Below, one piece after another: positions 15,075 to 24,413 of a stretch of 64,000 nt of DNA; position 1 is the first letter of the stretch, and each line of letters starts with the position of its first letter. This stretch comes from Lachnospiraceae bacterium (GTDB lineage Bacteria; Bacillota; Clostridia; Lachnospirales; Lachnospiraceae). The stretch spans positions 1-64,000 of the forward strand of contig SVFJ01000007.1 of assembly GCA_015056925.1 (NCBI GenBank). Direction: 5' to 3'. A program made the position numbers and the translations under genes. The notes under the pieces are model-generated. The model saw only the letters and a list, made by a program, of their open reading frames with translations, did not search any database and was not told where the DNA came from.

Positions 15075-16256
15075 TTATTTATGACAATGCCAGAAATCCG
15101 AACTTGACTGGATGATGATTGCACCTTGTGTTGAAATCTTCTCTTTAAAATATGCCATAATCAACTTCTCATGGTCTGCAAAATATTTTTTTGCATCTGT
15201 ATACTTTTCGCAAAGTACATCAAACAACTCATCCGCACTTTCATATCTCATATCACACGGAATTTTAATATTCTCTACATTGTCGAAATACTTCTCAAGC
15301 ATCTGAACAAGCTCATCCTGTCTAGTCTGCATTCTTTCCTTCTTTTGAACAGCAAAAGAAGAATCAAGCTTCATCTCATCAAAGGCCTCTTTCCAAAATA
15401 CATGCTCGCTACTCACATCACAGCCATTACAAGAGAAGATTCCTCCTGCTGCCAGCTTCTTAGACGCACGTTCTGCTAACTTCTCTATATCCTTAAGAAA
15501 ATCAAAGAGATAATGTGCAATGATATAGTCATAAGGCTCTTTTCCCGATAAGCTCTCCCATGTCTTTTCCGCTTCCACATCCTCAAAGTATAACGAAATC
15601 TCTGTCTCCTCTGTCAAGTCTCCTTTATTCTCAGAAACAAACTCCTCGAAATTATCGGCCCAGCTGCCACGCAAATCATAGGCATCAATAGTAACACTCT
15701 TTGGTATATCCTTCCAGTTGTTTCTCCAAAGCTTCGCGAAGCCACAGCCCAAATCTAATACTCTTGAATCCTCTTTGAAACCAAGTGTGTTATAAATCTT
15801 CACATACCAGTCTATCTCATCTGCTGTATGCTTTAATGCCTTAAAATGTCTCTCATCTGCACCTTGGTCCTTCTGAATCATCTTCACAATATCTGCCACA
15901 CTGTCCCAATCCGGCTCATCCTTCTCTCTTTGAAGAACTGTCTTAATACAAGTAATCGTTCTCTCAATTTCAGATTTCTTAGCTTCCATAATTTCCAGCT
16001 GTCTGTTCAAAGACTCTACAATATTCATGGACTTATCTTCAGTAAGACTGTCACGAATCTCTTCCAACGAGAAGCCTATCTGTTTTAATGCAATAATCTT
16101 CTCAAGAACCAGAAGTGCCTCTTTATCATAAAGTCTATAGTTCCCCTCCGAATAGTCCGAGGGCTTGAGCAATCCTTTCTCATCGTATAAACGAATTGCC
16201 TTTTGAGAAACGCCTGTCTTTTTTGCAATTTCTCCTGATGTCATTTTCTTTTCCAT
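15075..16256 (-). CDS. MerR-type regulator fused to a SAM-dependent methyltransferase
   Basis: A 393-residue fusion. Residues about 4-70 are a MerR winged helix-turn-helix (MTSGEIAKKTGVSQKAIRLYDEKGLL, GNYRLYDKEALLVLEKI). A coiled-coil follows (about 80-115). From about 145 on comes a class I methyltransferase with motif I VLDLGCGFAKLW and motif II region VTIDAYDLRG. MerR coils normally lead to an effector-binding domain, so the methyltransferase may act as the sensor (binding a substrate that must be methylated) or carry out a detoxifying methylation. Start ATG 16256 follows GGAGGTGA by 6 bases; GTG 16265 is less likely. A 19-bp-spacer MerR promoter precedes it, implying autoregulation. Confidence 0.88.
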   Translation of the reverse strand: MEKKMTSGEIAKKTGVSQKAIRLYDEKGLLKPSDYSEGNYRLYDKEALLVLEKIIALKQIGFSLEEIRDSLTEDKSMNIVESLNRQLEIMEAKKSEIERTITCIKTVLQREKDEPDWDSVADIVKMIQKDQGADERHFKALKHTADEIDWYVKIYNTLGFKEDSRVLDLGCGFAKLWRNNWKDIPKSVTIDAYDLRGSWADNFEEFVSENKGDLTEETEISLYFEDVEAEKTWESLSGKEPYDYIIAHYLFDFLKDIEKLAERASKKLAAGGIFSCNGCDVSSEHVFWKEAFDEMKLDSSFAVQKKERMQTRQDELVQMLEKYFDNVENIKIPCDMRYESADELFDVLCEKYTDAKKYFADHEKLIMAYFKEKISTQGAIIIQSSSDFWHCHK

Positions 16257-16277
16257 CAAAATCACCTCCGTAACTAA

Positions 16278-16308
16278 AGCCTAAGGGGTTCCCCAAGGGG
16301 AGAGTCAA
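16278..16308 (-). promoter_or_regulatory. MerR-type promoter with 19-bp spacer and operator dyad
   Basis: On the minus strand -35 TTGACT (16303-16308) and a weak -10 TAGGCT (16278-16283) are 19 bp apart, the elongated spacing typical of MerR-activated promoters. The spacer holds the dyad CTCCCCTTGGGGAA (16289-16302). It sits 22 bases before the MerR-methyltransferase start, so the fusion probably controls itself. Confidence 0.75.
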
Positions 16309-16326
16309 TAGGTATAAATAAAAAAA

Positions 16327-16496
16327 TAACTATTCAGAGTCACCATTCGCAAAATCGCTTCTTCGAAGCTTTACTTGAACAACATTTAGTTGTTTGCTCA
16401 TGTTGGCTTCTCGCCATATATATTTTCATAAATGTGTACATTCATGAAAACATGATATACACATTTATTGAAAATCTGCATGACTCTGAATAGTTA
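16327..16496. repeat. MITE-like element with 16-bp perfect terminal inverted repeats
   Basis: TAACTATTCAGAGTCA (16327-16342) is repeated exactly in inverse at 16481-16496. The 170-bp interior has more nested palindromes, for example CTTCTTCGAAG, and TTTTCATAAATGTGTA facing TACACATTTATTGAAAA. There is no coding frame or transposase. No target-site duplication is obvious. The outer TAACTATTCAG resembles the ACTGTTCAG termini of the element at 7080-7182. Confidence 0.7.
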
Positions 16497-16499
16497 CAA

Positions 16500-16536
16500 A
16501 ATAGCGCATATTGATAAATTAATCAATACGCGCTAT
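16500..16536 (-). terminator. Terminator of galE
   Basis: Minus-strand ATAGCGCGTATTGAT and ATCAATATGCGCTAT form a long near-perfect stem followed by TTTTG, 10 bases after the galE stop. Confidence 0.85.
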
Positions 16537-16546
16537 CTATATCTAG

Positions 16547-17563
16547 TTATTCGTCATATCCGTTAGGATTATTAGACTGCCATCTCCAGCTGTCCTCGCA
16601 CATCTCCTTGATGCCATACTTAGCCTTCCAACCAAGCTCCTTCTCAGCCTTAGAAGCATCTGCATAGCAGGTTGCAATATCTCCGGGACGTCTGTCCTTG
16701 ATTACATATGGAATCTTGATGCCTGTTGCAGCCTCAAAGTTCTTCACAATATCCAACACACTGCATCCATTACCTGTACCAAGATTGTAGATGCAAAGTC
16801 CTGCCTTCTCCTCAATCTTCTTCAATGCCTTCACATGTCCATCAGCTAAGTCTACTACATGGATGTAATCTCTTACGCCTGTACCGTCATGTGTATCATA
16901 ATCATCACCGAATACACCAAGCTGCGCTAACTTACCAACTGCGACCTGTGTGATGTATGGCATAAGGTTATTTGGAATACCGTTAGGATTCTCTCCAATA
17001 GTACCGCTCTTATGAGCTCCGATTGGATTGAAGTAACGAAGAAGGATTACGTTCCACTCCGGGTCAGCCTTCTGCATATCTGATAACATCTGCTCTAACA
17101 TAGACTTTGTCCAACCGTATGGGTTTGTGCACTGTCCCTTTGGACACTCCTCTGTAATCGGAATAAATGCAGGGTCTCCATATACTGTTGCTGATGAAGA
17201 GAAGATGATATTCTTACAATTATGCTTTCTCATAACATCTACTAATGTCAATGTACCTGTTACATTATTATGATAATATTCCCAAGGCTTAGCAACAGAC
17301 TCACCTACTGCCTTCAATCCTGCAAAGTGAATACATGAATCAATCTGCTCCTTTGCAAAGATATCCTCTAATGCCTCTCTATCTAAAATATCAGCCTTAT
17401 AGAACTTTACAGGCTTCCCTGTAATCTTCTCCACTCTCTCTAAAGACTTCTCACTGGAATTTGCAAGATTATCCACTACTACTACATCATAACCTGCATT
17501 CTGTAACTCAACTACTGTATGGCTACCGATAAATCCGGCACCACCTGTAACTAAAATTGCCAT
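16547..17563 (-). CDS. galE: UDP-glucose 4-epimerase
   Basis: Interconverts UDP-glucose and UDP-galactose in the Leloir pathway and supplies UDP-galactose for cell-surface glycans. The 338-residue extended short-chain dehydrogenase has the NAD-binding [10 protein letters not shown] (about 6-15), the catalytic Ser region [10 protein letters not shown], and the Tyr-x-x-x-Lys pair in [12 protein letters not shown] (about 149-160), then the [17 protein letters not shown] sugar-binding segment. Length is standard. The gene is monocistronic with its own terminator; an AT-rich leader with a DnaA-box group lies upstream. Confidence 0.96.
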   Translation of the reverse strand: MAILVTGGAGFIGSHTVVELQNAGYDVVVVDNLANSSEKSLERVEKITGKPVKFYKADILDREALEDIFAKEQIDSCIHFAGLKAVGESVAKPWEYYHNNVTGTLTLVDVMRKHNCKNIIFSSSATVYGDPAFIPITEECPKGQCTNPYGWTKSMLEQMLSDMQKADPEWNVILLRYFNPIGAHKSGTIGENPNGIPNNLMPYITQVAVGKLAQLGVFGDDYDTHDGTGVRDYIHVVDLADGHVKALKKIEEKAGLCIYNLGTGNGCSVLDIVKNFEAATGIKIPYVIKDRRPGDIATCYADASKAEKELGWKAKYGIKEMCEDSWRWQSNNPNGYDE

Positions 17564-17807
17564 AACCTACCTCCATTTGAGTATTTTTTACTTCTGTTTT
17601 AACTATATCCCTTTTAAAAAGATAATACAATAGCATTATCACATACAATTCTTTTCAAATTCGACCATATATCCGTAATTTTGTCCAAAATAACGTGCAT
17701 ATTTGTTACCTTTTCATTCGTTGCATATATTTTACCCTAAACTTCTATCTCATCTCACCCGCTCTTGAGTTTTCTGTCTTTTTACCTTTTCAAGACAAGT
17801 TAAGTAT

Positions 17808-17840
17808 TTATTCACATTCGTATGTGGATAGTGTGGATAA
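17808..17840. promoter_or_regulatory. Second DnaA-box group (three boxes)
   Basis: TTATTCACA (17808-17816, plus, consensus TTATNCACA) is followed by TGTGGATAG (17823-17831) and TGTGGATAA (17832-17840), the reverse of CTATCCACA and TTATCCACA. The last two are the same 18-bp tandem pair found at 6827-6844, here inverted. They lie 3 bases past the stop of the heparinase-like gene and about 245 bases upstream of galE. Confidence 0.7.
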
Positions 17841-17843
17841 CTC

Positions 17844-19604
17844 TCACCAACATTCAATTTTTATCACGCTTTCAGACCTACTTCCCGCATCTATCGGAAC
17901 CTTCCATTGTATCAGGTATACATCTTCAGACACACCCTCATGATTACTGTGCTTTTGTGCCAAAACAGCAATCTCTGTCTGACTATCCACGGTAATCTTA
18001 CAACTTCCATGACGCCCCTGTAAGACAACACTATTGTTATCCACAATTGGCTCATACTGCGTAATCAGGTTTTCCACAACGCTGTGAGTTTTTGCGCTTG
18101 GCTGAAAACAATCCCTCACACGCATAGAAAACTTTCCCTTCTCCTCAGGCAATACCTGAATCTTACGCTCCACCTCTGCAATCGCATCCTCGCTATATGC
18201 CGATGCGAAGGATATCATCAACTCTTTTTGTTTTTCATCCCACACAAACGCCCCTGCACAATATTCCTTTCCGGCACATTGTTCTGTATCATTTATGATT
18301 GGAACCGAATGTCCCAAGGAACGATTACACAAGATATCATACCTTCCGGCACCAAAGTATTCCTTGGTATACTCTCCTGCCCCCAAATCCGTTAAAAACA
18401 TTTCGCCCTGATACACTACAAGAAAATGTCCAACATCGTTATGATTATGACTTTCCGCATTATGACCTCCCTTAGCGGCATAACCATTCCCCTGTTTATC
18501 TTTATAAATCATCCACTGCGCAGATGGCAAAAGATGATATTGTTCCTCGTGTGAATACTCTGACTCTGTTTCATCACTTTCATACTTCATCAGCCATCTG
18601 ATATTTCTTTCATTTGTCAGCCAGCGATAACAATGGTCTCCATACAATCCTCTTGCCAGACTATAATCCGGTGTTTCCACCGTCGAAAATCTATGCTTCA
18701 TATAGGCTGTCATTCCCGGTAGGAAGCATTCCTTACTGTTGCCATCTGAAAAGCTGATACTCATTCCCTTCCCAAAGTAACATTTCTGTTGGAACAAAGC
18801 AATATTTTCACATTTCTTTCCTATCATTAAATCAATATTCCCTTGGCTTTCCTCATAAGCCAGCTCTGCAAATCCAGTAAAATAACTCATTCCATAAGAA
18901 TAATAGCCAAGTCCCTCTGTACAGGCGCCATCCTCCTCCAGACCACCTATATAGCATTGCATAGATGCACAGACACGCTGTATACATTCATCCCTTTGCA
19001 CCTTATCCAGTCTTCCCATTCGATAAAGGTAAACGGCGGCCATACCAATAGAGCCTGCACAGACTGCAGACCAGTTACACGGGTCTGTTTCCCAGCCATA
19101 AGCCACTCTTCTCTCCATATACGGCACCATAACTCTTCGTATTACCTCATCCAATATCCGGGTCTTTACCTTATCATCCAATCTGTCTTGTAACAAATAA
19201 ACCAGCTCTGATAAAGTCTGTGCCGTTTCTGCTGCAAACAAATCTATGGTTAGCTCATCCCTTGTACTCGCATTCACATGCGCCGGCAATGCCCAATAGC
19301 GCTCCCTGCATACAGACTCTAAAATATCTGTCAGTTTCTCTATATCCTCCTGCTCTCCACGATACACCGCAAGAATCCCATAAACAGTCAGATACTTTCT
19401 CCTGCCAAAATAAGATGCCTCATACACCAAGCGATTGCCTGTCTGAAAAAACAATTCAAACTCTTTTTCAGTCAATACAGGCATGGCTGTATGTGAAAGC
19501 ACTTTCGCCTCCTGCTCTATTTCCTTCCAAAATCTTTGTAAATATTCAATCTGCTGCTTCTGCATAAGCGATACCACACCTTCCCTCTCATATAGTGTAA
19601 TCAT
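17844..19604 (-). CDS. Heparinase II/III-family polysaccharide lyase-like protein
   Basis: A 586-residue protein with an alpha/alpha-toroid N-terminal part (about 15-330, with DPCNWSAVCAG and EGLGYYSYGMSYF holding the Asn and Tyr expected in the active site) and a C-terminal beta-sandwich starting with GGHNAESHNHNDVGHFLV, the His/Asp motif of heparinase II/III-like lyases (PL12, PL15, PL17, PL21 relatives). Such enzymes cleave uronate-containing chains by beta-elimination. No signal peptide is seen, so an intracellular oligosaccharide lyase is likely. Start ATG 19604 follows AAAGGTG. Exact substrate (glycosaminoglycan, alginate-like or pectic) is unknown. Confidence 0.8.
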   Translation of the reverse strand: MITLYEREGVVSLMQKQQIEYLQRFWKEIEQEAKVLSHTAMPVLTEKEFELFFQTGNRLVYEASYFGRRKYLTVYGILAVYRGEQEDIEKLTDILESVCRERYWALPAHVNASTRDELTIDLFAAETAQTLSELVYLLQDRLDDKVKTRILDEVIRRVMVPYMERRVAYGWETDPCNWSAVCAGSIGMAAVYLYRMGRLDKVQRDECIQRVCASMQCYIGGLEEDGACTEGLGYYSYGMSYFTGFAELAYEESQGNIDLMIGKKCENIALFQQKCYFGKGMSISFSDGNSKECFLPGMTAYMKHRFSTVETPDYSLARGLYGDHCYRWLTNERNIRWLMKYESDETESEYSHEEQYHLLPSAQWMIYKDKQGNGYAAKGGHNAESHNHNDVGHFLVVYQGEMFLTDLGAGEYTKEYFGAGRYDILCNRSLGHSVPIINDTEQCAGKEYCAGAFVWDEKQKELMISFASAYSEDAIAEVERKIQVLPEEKGKFSMRVRDCFQPSAKTHSVVENLITQYEPIVDNNSVVLQGRHGSCKITVDSQTEIAVLAQKHSNHEGVSEDVYLIQWKVPIDAGSRSESVIKIECW

Positions 19605-19628
19605 AGCACCGCACCTTTCACATCACAA

Positions 19629-19668
19629 TAAAAAGTGAATGCTTTCTTCCTTTTGAAAGCATTCACTC
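19629..19668 (-). terminator. Terminator of the PAP2-chemoreceptor unit
   Basis: AGTGAATGCTTTC and GAAAGCATTCACT (19634-19646, 19655-19667) form a 13-bp stem; on the minus strand it is followed by TTTTTATT. Confidence 0.9.
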
Positions 19669-19678
19669 ATACTGTTAT

Positions 19679-21403
19679 TTACAGTTTAAAATAATTTGTT
19701 TCATTATTCAGCGTCACTGCTACTTCCTTTAAGGTCTTAGCGGAATCTGCAACCAGACTTATGGTTGCACTTAATTCTTCCATCGAAGCAGTCGTTTCTT
19801 CTGCTGCCGCTGCATTCTCCTCTGAGATAGCTGACAGATTTGCAATAATACCCTCAACACTTTGTCTTGCTACATCGCATTCATCTGTCTGAGTATTGAT
19901 TGTATCCGTATCTCTTCTTGAAATCTCAATATCCTCAATTACTTTCTTAAACTGCTCCTGTGTCACAGCAAGCTTTTCCTGCTGTTCCTTCAAGATTTCC
20001 TTTACTTCATCCATCAGACTCATAGAATTCTTAGAATCTGTTGATAATTCCCTGATAATATCATATATTTTCTTGGCAGACTCATTAGATTCATCCGATA
20101 ATTTGGATATTTCTGATGCAACAACCGCAAATCCTCTACCTGCCTCACCGGCTCTTGCAGCTTCAATGGAAGCATTTAAGGATAACAGATTGGTCTGACT
20201 TGCAATATTGGTAATCAACTGTACTGCTGAAGCAATCTCATTTACCATATTATCTGTTTCTTTTACATTCTCCGATACCTTGTAGATAGCTTCAACCGTC
20301 TTATCATTAAACTCAGCCAGTTCCTTCATTGTCTGCGAAGACGCTTCTCCCGTTTCCTTCATGGAAATAGATGTATCATTTAATTTGGTCACATTTTCTG
20401 TAATCAAACGGATTAATTCACCCATTTGATTTACCTGTGTTGTTGCATTTTCCGTATCCTCTGCCTGTGAAGATGCTCCCTTTGAAATATCCTCAATAGC
20501 AGTATTTACCTCTCCTGCATTTGTACTACTCTGTATAGCAATACCTTCAAGCTCATTACCATCCTCCAGAACCTTATTTGCTGCATTCTGGATATTGCCA
20601 ATAATATTTCGCAGAGTATCCTGAAGTCTTGATGCTGCTCTTGTAATACCGCCAAATTCATCCTTACGCTTCAGTACCGTCTGGTTCAGTTCAGAATTCA
20701 AATTACCATCGGCAAGCTCTTTCAAAAGAATCTCCATACTCACGATAATTTTTATAATTTTTCGTGCAATGAGAACAACAATAATTGCTATGATAACCGC
20801 ACATCCAATTGCCATCATTACAACATTTCCTGTCTTCTCTGCAATGAAGGAATCTATTTCTTCACTTGGCTGACCTGCAAAAACCATACCAATAATCGTT
20901 CCGTCAGGATTCTCTAACGGTTCATAATAGCAATAATAATTCTCATTGTTAATGGTGGTATTATGCGACGTGAATACTTCACCTTGCTTTAATACGGTTT
21001 CAATAACTGCATCCGAAGCCTGCGTACCGATAATTCGATTACCGGAAGTATCCAAAAGCGAGGTTGCCATTCGTGTATCCCCATAAAATAATGTTACCTC
21101 TGTATCAATTCCTTCTGTATACTCATCTATCGCTACCATATGCTGTGTAATATTATAATCACCTTTTAGGAAATCACCGTTTTCATTCAACATAAAATCG
21201 CCGTCGTTGAGATTTACATATGCTGTTTTTACCGCAGTCACCGTTGCCTGCAATGTCAACATAGCTTCCTGCTGCAAACCGGTCTTTAAATTACTTGATG
21301 CAACAGAAATTACAATAATCATTAACACCAATAATGGTACAATACAAATCAATAATAACTCTGTTAAAAAGCTATGTACGCCTCGTTTCTTTGCCTTGTT
21401 CAT
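19679..21403 (-). CDS. Methyl-accepting chemotaxis protein (Cache sensor)
   Basis: A 574-residue transmembrane chemoreceptor. Order: basic N-terminus, first membrane helix (about 12-33), an extracellular single-Cache-type sensor domain (about 35-190), second membrane helix (about 193-213), HAMP (about 214-270), and a cytoplasmic signalling coiled-coil whose conserved tip reads [20 protein letters not shown]. It would relay ligand binding to CheA/CheW. The ligand is unknown; the Cache fold suggests a small organic compound. Only 19 bases separate it from the PAP2 gene upstream, so they are probably co-transcribed, and a strong terminator follows. No CheB/CheR-tethering pentapeptide is evident at the C-terminus. 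Confidence 0.93.
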   Translation of the reverse strand: MNKAKKRGVHSFLTELLLICIVPLLVLMIIVISVASSNLKTGLQQEAMLTLQATVTAVKTAYVNLNDGDFMLNENGDFLKGDYNITQHMVAIDEYTEGIDTEVTLFYGDTRMATSLLDTSGNRIIGTQASDAVIETVLKQGEVFTSHNTTINNENYYCYYEPLENPDGTIIGMVFAGQPSEEIDSFIAEKTGNVVMMAIGCAVIIAIIVVLIARKIIKIIVSMEILLKELADGNLNSELNQTVLKRKDEFGGITRAASRLQDTLRNIIGNIQNAANKVLEDGNELEGIAIQSSTNAGEVNTAIEDISKGASSQAEDTENATTQVNQMGELIRLITENVTKLNDTSISMKETGEASSQTMKELAEFNDKTVEAIYKVSENVKETDNMVNEIASAVQLITNIASQTNLLSLNASIEAARAGEAGRGFAVVASEISKLSDESNESAKKIYDIIRELSTDSKNSMSLMDEVKEILKEQQEKLAVTQEQFKKVIEDIEISRRDTDTINTQTDECDVARQSVEGIIANLSAISEENAAAAEETTASMEELSATISLVADSAKTLKEVAVTLNNETNYFKL

Positions 21404-21422
21404 AATACAACCTCCCCTTTTA

Positions 21423-22085
21423 CTACTTACTTTTCTTCAACCATGACAACTCAAAATTCAAAACAAAATTACAAAATGCTTTATCTTTATTCTTTTCACA
21501 TAAGTTAAAGAACCACTTAGTAAGCGGAACACCTATACAGGTACATACTGTACCTATCAGCAAGCCTGCAACCACATCCGAAGGATAATGCTCCATCATA
21601 TAAATACGTGCCAAACACATCAGTCCCACATAAATTGTTGTAAACGGAACTAGCTTCTTGCCTTTTCCATCCGGGAGCATCAAACAAAGAGCCAATAATC
21701 CTGCAATCGCAACCTCAACATGACCTGACGGGAATGACGTATCTGTATCCAGTCGAAGTTCCAGCATAGACCACCACTCATAATAATCCGAACCAAATAC
21801 CTCATAGGGGCGAGGACGTGCCACCACTCGCTTTAAAAATCCCTTTCCAATGACACAGCCAATTAATACAGAACCTATCTCTGATACACCGGCTTTTCTC
21901 GTCTTGGGGAACATGCACAATATCAATCCTGAAGCAAACAACAGAATCGCATACTCTCCCGAAAAAGAAATAAAATGTAATATATGTGTCAACACCGGAT
22001 GACCGAACTCTGCAAGCTTATGACACAATTCCAACAATGCATAATCAAACGTGTGAAATGTCTCATTTAACCAATCTACAAACAT
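21423..22085 (-). CDS. PAP2-family membrane phosphatase
   Basis: A 220-residue integral membrane protein with the three-part phosphatase signature of PAP2: KRVVARPRP, then PSGH in [12 protein letters not shown], then [16 protein letters not shown]. It has about five helices and acts on lipid-linked phosphates such as phosphatidic acid or undecaprenyl pyrophosphate. The catalytic residues are all present. It leads a two-gene unit with the chemoreceptor, which is likely incidental. A role in undecaprenyl recycling is plausible for an anaerobe's envelope but is not shown by context. Confidence 0.9.
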   Translation of the reverse strand: MFVDWLNETFHTFDYALLELCHKLAEFGHPVLTHILHFISFSGEYAILLFASGLILCMFPKTRKAGVSEIGSVLIGCVIGKGFLKRVVARPRPYEVFGSDYYEWWSMLELRLDTDTSFPSGHVEVAIAGLLALCLMLPDGKGKKLVPFTTIYVGLMCLARIYMMEHYPSDVVAGLLIGTVCTCIGVPLTKWFFNLCEKNKDKAFCNFVLNFELSWLKKSK

Positions 22086-22162
22086 GGTAAGCCTCCTAGA
22101 TATAATTTATATACATTATATCAAACTTTCAGTTTCTTTATCGAGTTTACTGATAAATTATG

Positions 22163-22193
22163 CAAAAAATCTCAGGTGTTTACCTGAGATTTT
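22163..22193 (-). terminator. Terminator of the oxidoreductase-rubredoxin-flavodiiron operon
   Basis: AAATCTCAGGT (22167-22177) and ACCTGAGATTT (22182-22192) with a 4-base loop; the minus strand continues TTTTGC. It lies just past the stop of the last operon gene. Confidence 0.85.
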
Positions 22194-22199
22194 GGCAAT

Positions 22200-24413
22200 T
22201 TATTCTGTTCTTTTCTTCAACGCCCTAAATCTTGCATCAATTTCCTTCTGCATTCTATCCACAACTTCTTTGTATTCATCCTTCTGCAAATGTCTCGTTC
22301 TTCCCATCATAGTAAGCCAGTCAAGTATCGGAATCTTCTTTCCTGTCTTCTCAGGGTCATAGGATAATCTTGTTATCCCTTGTTCTATCTCATAGAGAGG
22401 AAAATAGCAGCTGTTCACAGCAGCCTCAATTACTTTTCTTTCTGTTGCAGGCTTATCATTCCAGTTCAAAGGACATGCTGAAATCGCCTTTATATATGCT
22501 GTTCCCGTTGTCTTTGCATAATATGCAGCCTTTGCGGCCTTTTTTATAAAGTCCGTAGGATTGGATTCTGCCACCGTAGCCACATAAGGAATGCCGGTTG
22601 CTGCCATAATCTGCGGCATATCCTTGTTGAAAAAGGTCTTTCCATACTGTTCCTTACCTACATGGGAGGTTGCGCTTCTTGCTCCAAGCGGCGTTGAATA
22701 CGACAACTGATATCCTGTATTCATATATCCGCCATTATCATACTCAAATATCAATAATCTATGCCCGCGAAGTGCTGTTCCTAAGGCAGAGCCCATACCT
22801 ATATCCAATCCACCATCTCCACTGACCATAACAAAGACAATATCCCCCGGTGGAATTTCTCCCTTTTGCTGCTTACGATAACAAATTTCTGCTACACCAC
22901 TCAAGGTTGCCGCACCATTTTGAAAAAGATTATGCAGATATGGAACCTTGAAGCTGGTTCTTGGATATGCCGTAGTAACAATCATGGCACAGCCCGTCTG
23001 AAATAAAAATACCACCGGGTCTTCAATACCCCTTAGAAGCAGATTCAGATTCACCGGGATTCCACAGCCCGGACACGCTCCATGTCCCGGAGCAATACGT
23101 CCCGGCATGGCAGTCACAGCATTCAGATTACCTCCAATAACCTTTACTTCTTCTCCGTTTTCCTCCACCTTTGTTGCATTAATCTTAGTTTTTTCTCTTG
23201 TTACCGGTGCAAACAACGGCTTATCTTCTTCCTGACTTTTCTCTCCCTTTTCTACTCCGTAATACGCAAAGTCAGGTCTGGTGGAATCCGTACACCATGA
23301 AAACATCGTTTTTGCATCTTCCTTAAAGAAATCCTTGCCGCCAAGTCCATAGACGACACTCTTAATCTTTGCCTTATGATTACTCCTCTGCATCGCCGCA
23401 CGAACCTCAAGGGAAAGATTACCTCCTCCTGCTCCGTAGCTGTCCTGCCTGTCAGCCACCATGATATTTCCTGCTTTAGATAACAGATTGGCAAGCTCTT
23501 TTCCAGGAAACGGACGCAAAACGTGCAAGGTTGCTGCTCCTACTCTTTCCCCTTGCATACGCATCTCTTCTACTGCATCTAAGGAAGTATCATAAGAAGA
23601 CCCTAACAGCATCAGGATACTCTCAGCATCCTCACAGCTGCATCCCTCTACCTTCCCATATTCTCTGCCTGACAACTCTTTATATGAGGCAAATAATTCG
23701 GGAAGCAATCTATCTGCCTCTTCCATGGCCAAATGCAACTGATATCTGTTATTAATTATATCCGGTTCATTCATATAAGAGCCTACAGTTATCGGCTTCT
23801 CCAAATCAAGAAATGGATATTCTTCCTTCTTTGCTCCAATGTACTCCTTCACCACCTTATCCTCTGCAAAACGATAACAACGTCCCTTCTGATGACTGGT
23901 AAAGAATCCATCATAAGCTACTACTACCGGAAGGCGCACCGCTTCCGCCAGCTTTAATGCAATGATATTAAAGTCATACACCTGTTGAACGGTACTTGCA
24001 AACAGAATCGGCCATCCTGCATTCAAGATATACATAATATCGCTATGGTCTCCTTTGATAGATAACGGTCCCGAAACGGTTCTGCATACCACACTCATAA
24101 CCATGGGATATCTTGTACCCGACTGTACCGGAAACTGTTCAATAGCATATAAAAGACCATTGGCACTGGTAGCATTTACGACACGTCCTCCTGCTACCGA
24201 AGCACCATAGCAGATACCCGCTGCACTATGCTCTCCCTCTGCTGCCACCATAACCATATCCGTTTCGCCATTCGCCCGCATAATATCCAAATTCTCTGCA
24301 ATCTGGGTCGAAGGTGTAATGGGATAATATCCCATCAAATCATAGCCTATCTGTTTAATCGCAATCGCTGCCATTTCATTTCCCGATGCATATTCCATAA
24401 GCTGTTCCTGCAT
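22200..24413 (-). CDS. 2-oxoacid:ferredoxin oxidoreductase, fused alpha-beta subunits
   Basis: A 737-residue fusion of the two large subunits of a pyruvate/2-oxoglutarate/2-oxoisovalerate-type ferredoxin oxidoreductase, normally separate chains. Residues about 1-375 are the alpha (PorA/KorA-like) part, starting GNEMAAIAIKQIGYDLMGYYPITPSTQIAE; a charged linker follows (about 390-430); about 440-690 is the thiamine-pyrophosphate beta part, with GHGACPGCGIPV (cluster cysteines) and GDGGLDIGMG (TPP/Mg motif). It oxidatively decarboxylates a 2-oxoacid to acyl-CoA and reduces ferredoxin. Its ATG overlaps the stop of the gamma-delta gene by one base. Substrate is unassigned. Upstream in the operon lie rubredoxin and flavodiiron genes. 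Confidence 0.9.
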   Translation of the reverse strand: MQEQLMEYASGNEMAAIAIKQIGYDLMGYYPITPSTQIAENLDIMRANGETDMVMVAAEGEHSAAGICYGASVAGGRVVNATSANGLLYAIEQFPVQSGTRYPMVMSVVCRTVSGPLSIKGDHSDIMYILNAGWPILFASTVQQVYDFNIIALKLAEAVRLPVVVAYDGFFTSHQKGRCYRFAEDKVVKEYIGAKKEEYPFLDLEKPITVGSYMNEPDIINNRYQLHLAMEEADRLLPELFASYKELSGREYGKVEGCSCEDAESILMLLGSSYDTSLDAVEEMRMQGERVGAATLHVLRPFPGKELANLLSKAGNIMVADRQDSYGAGGGNLSLEVRAAMQRSNHKAKIKSVVYGLGGKDFFKEDAKTMFSWCTDSTRPDFAYYGVEKGEKSQEEDKPLFAPVTREKTKINATKVEENGEEVKVIGGNLNAVTAMPGRIAPGHGACPGCGIPVNLNLLLRGIEDPVVFLFQTGCAMIVTTAYPRTSFKVPYLHNLFQNGAATLSGVAEICYRKQQKGEIPPGDIVFVMVSGDGGLDIGMGSALGTALRGHRLLIFEYDNGGYMNTGYQLSYSTPLGARSATSHVGKEQYGKTFFNKDMPQIMAATGIPYVATVAESNPTDFIKKAAKAAYYAKTTGTAYIKAISACPLNWNDKPATERKVIEAAVNSCYFPLYEIEQGITRLSYDPEKTGKKIPILDWLTMMGRTRHLQKDEYKEVVDRMQKEIDARFRALKKRTE

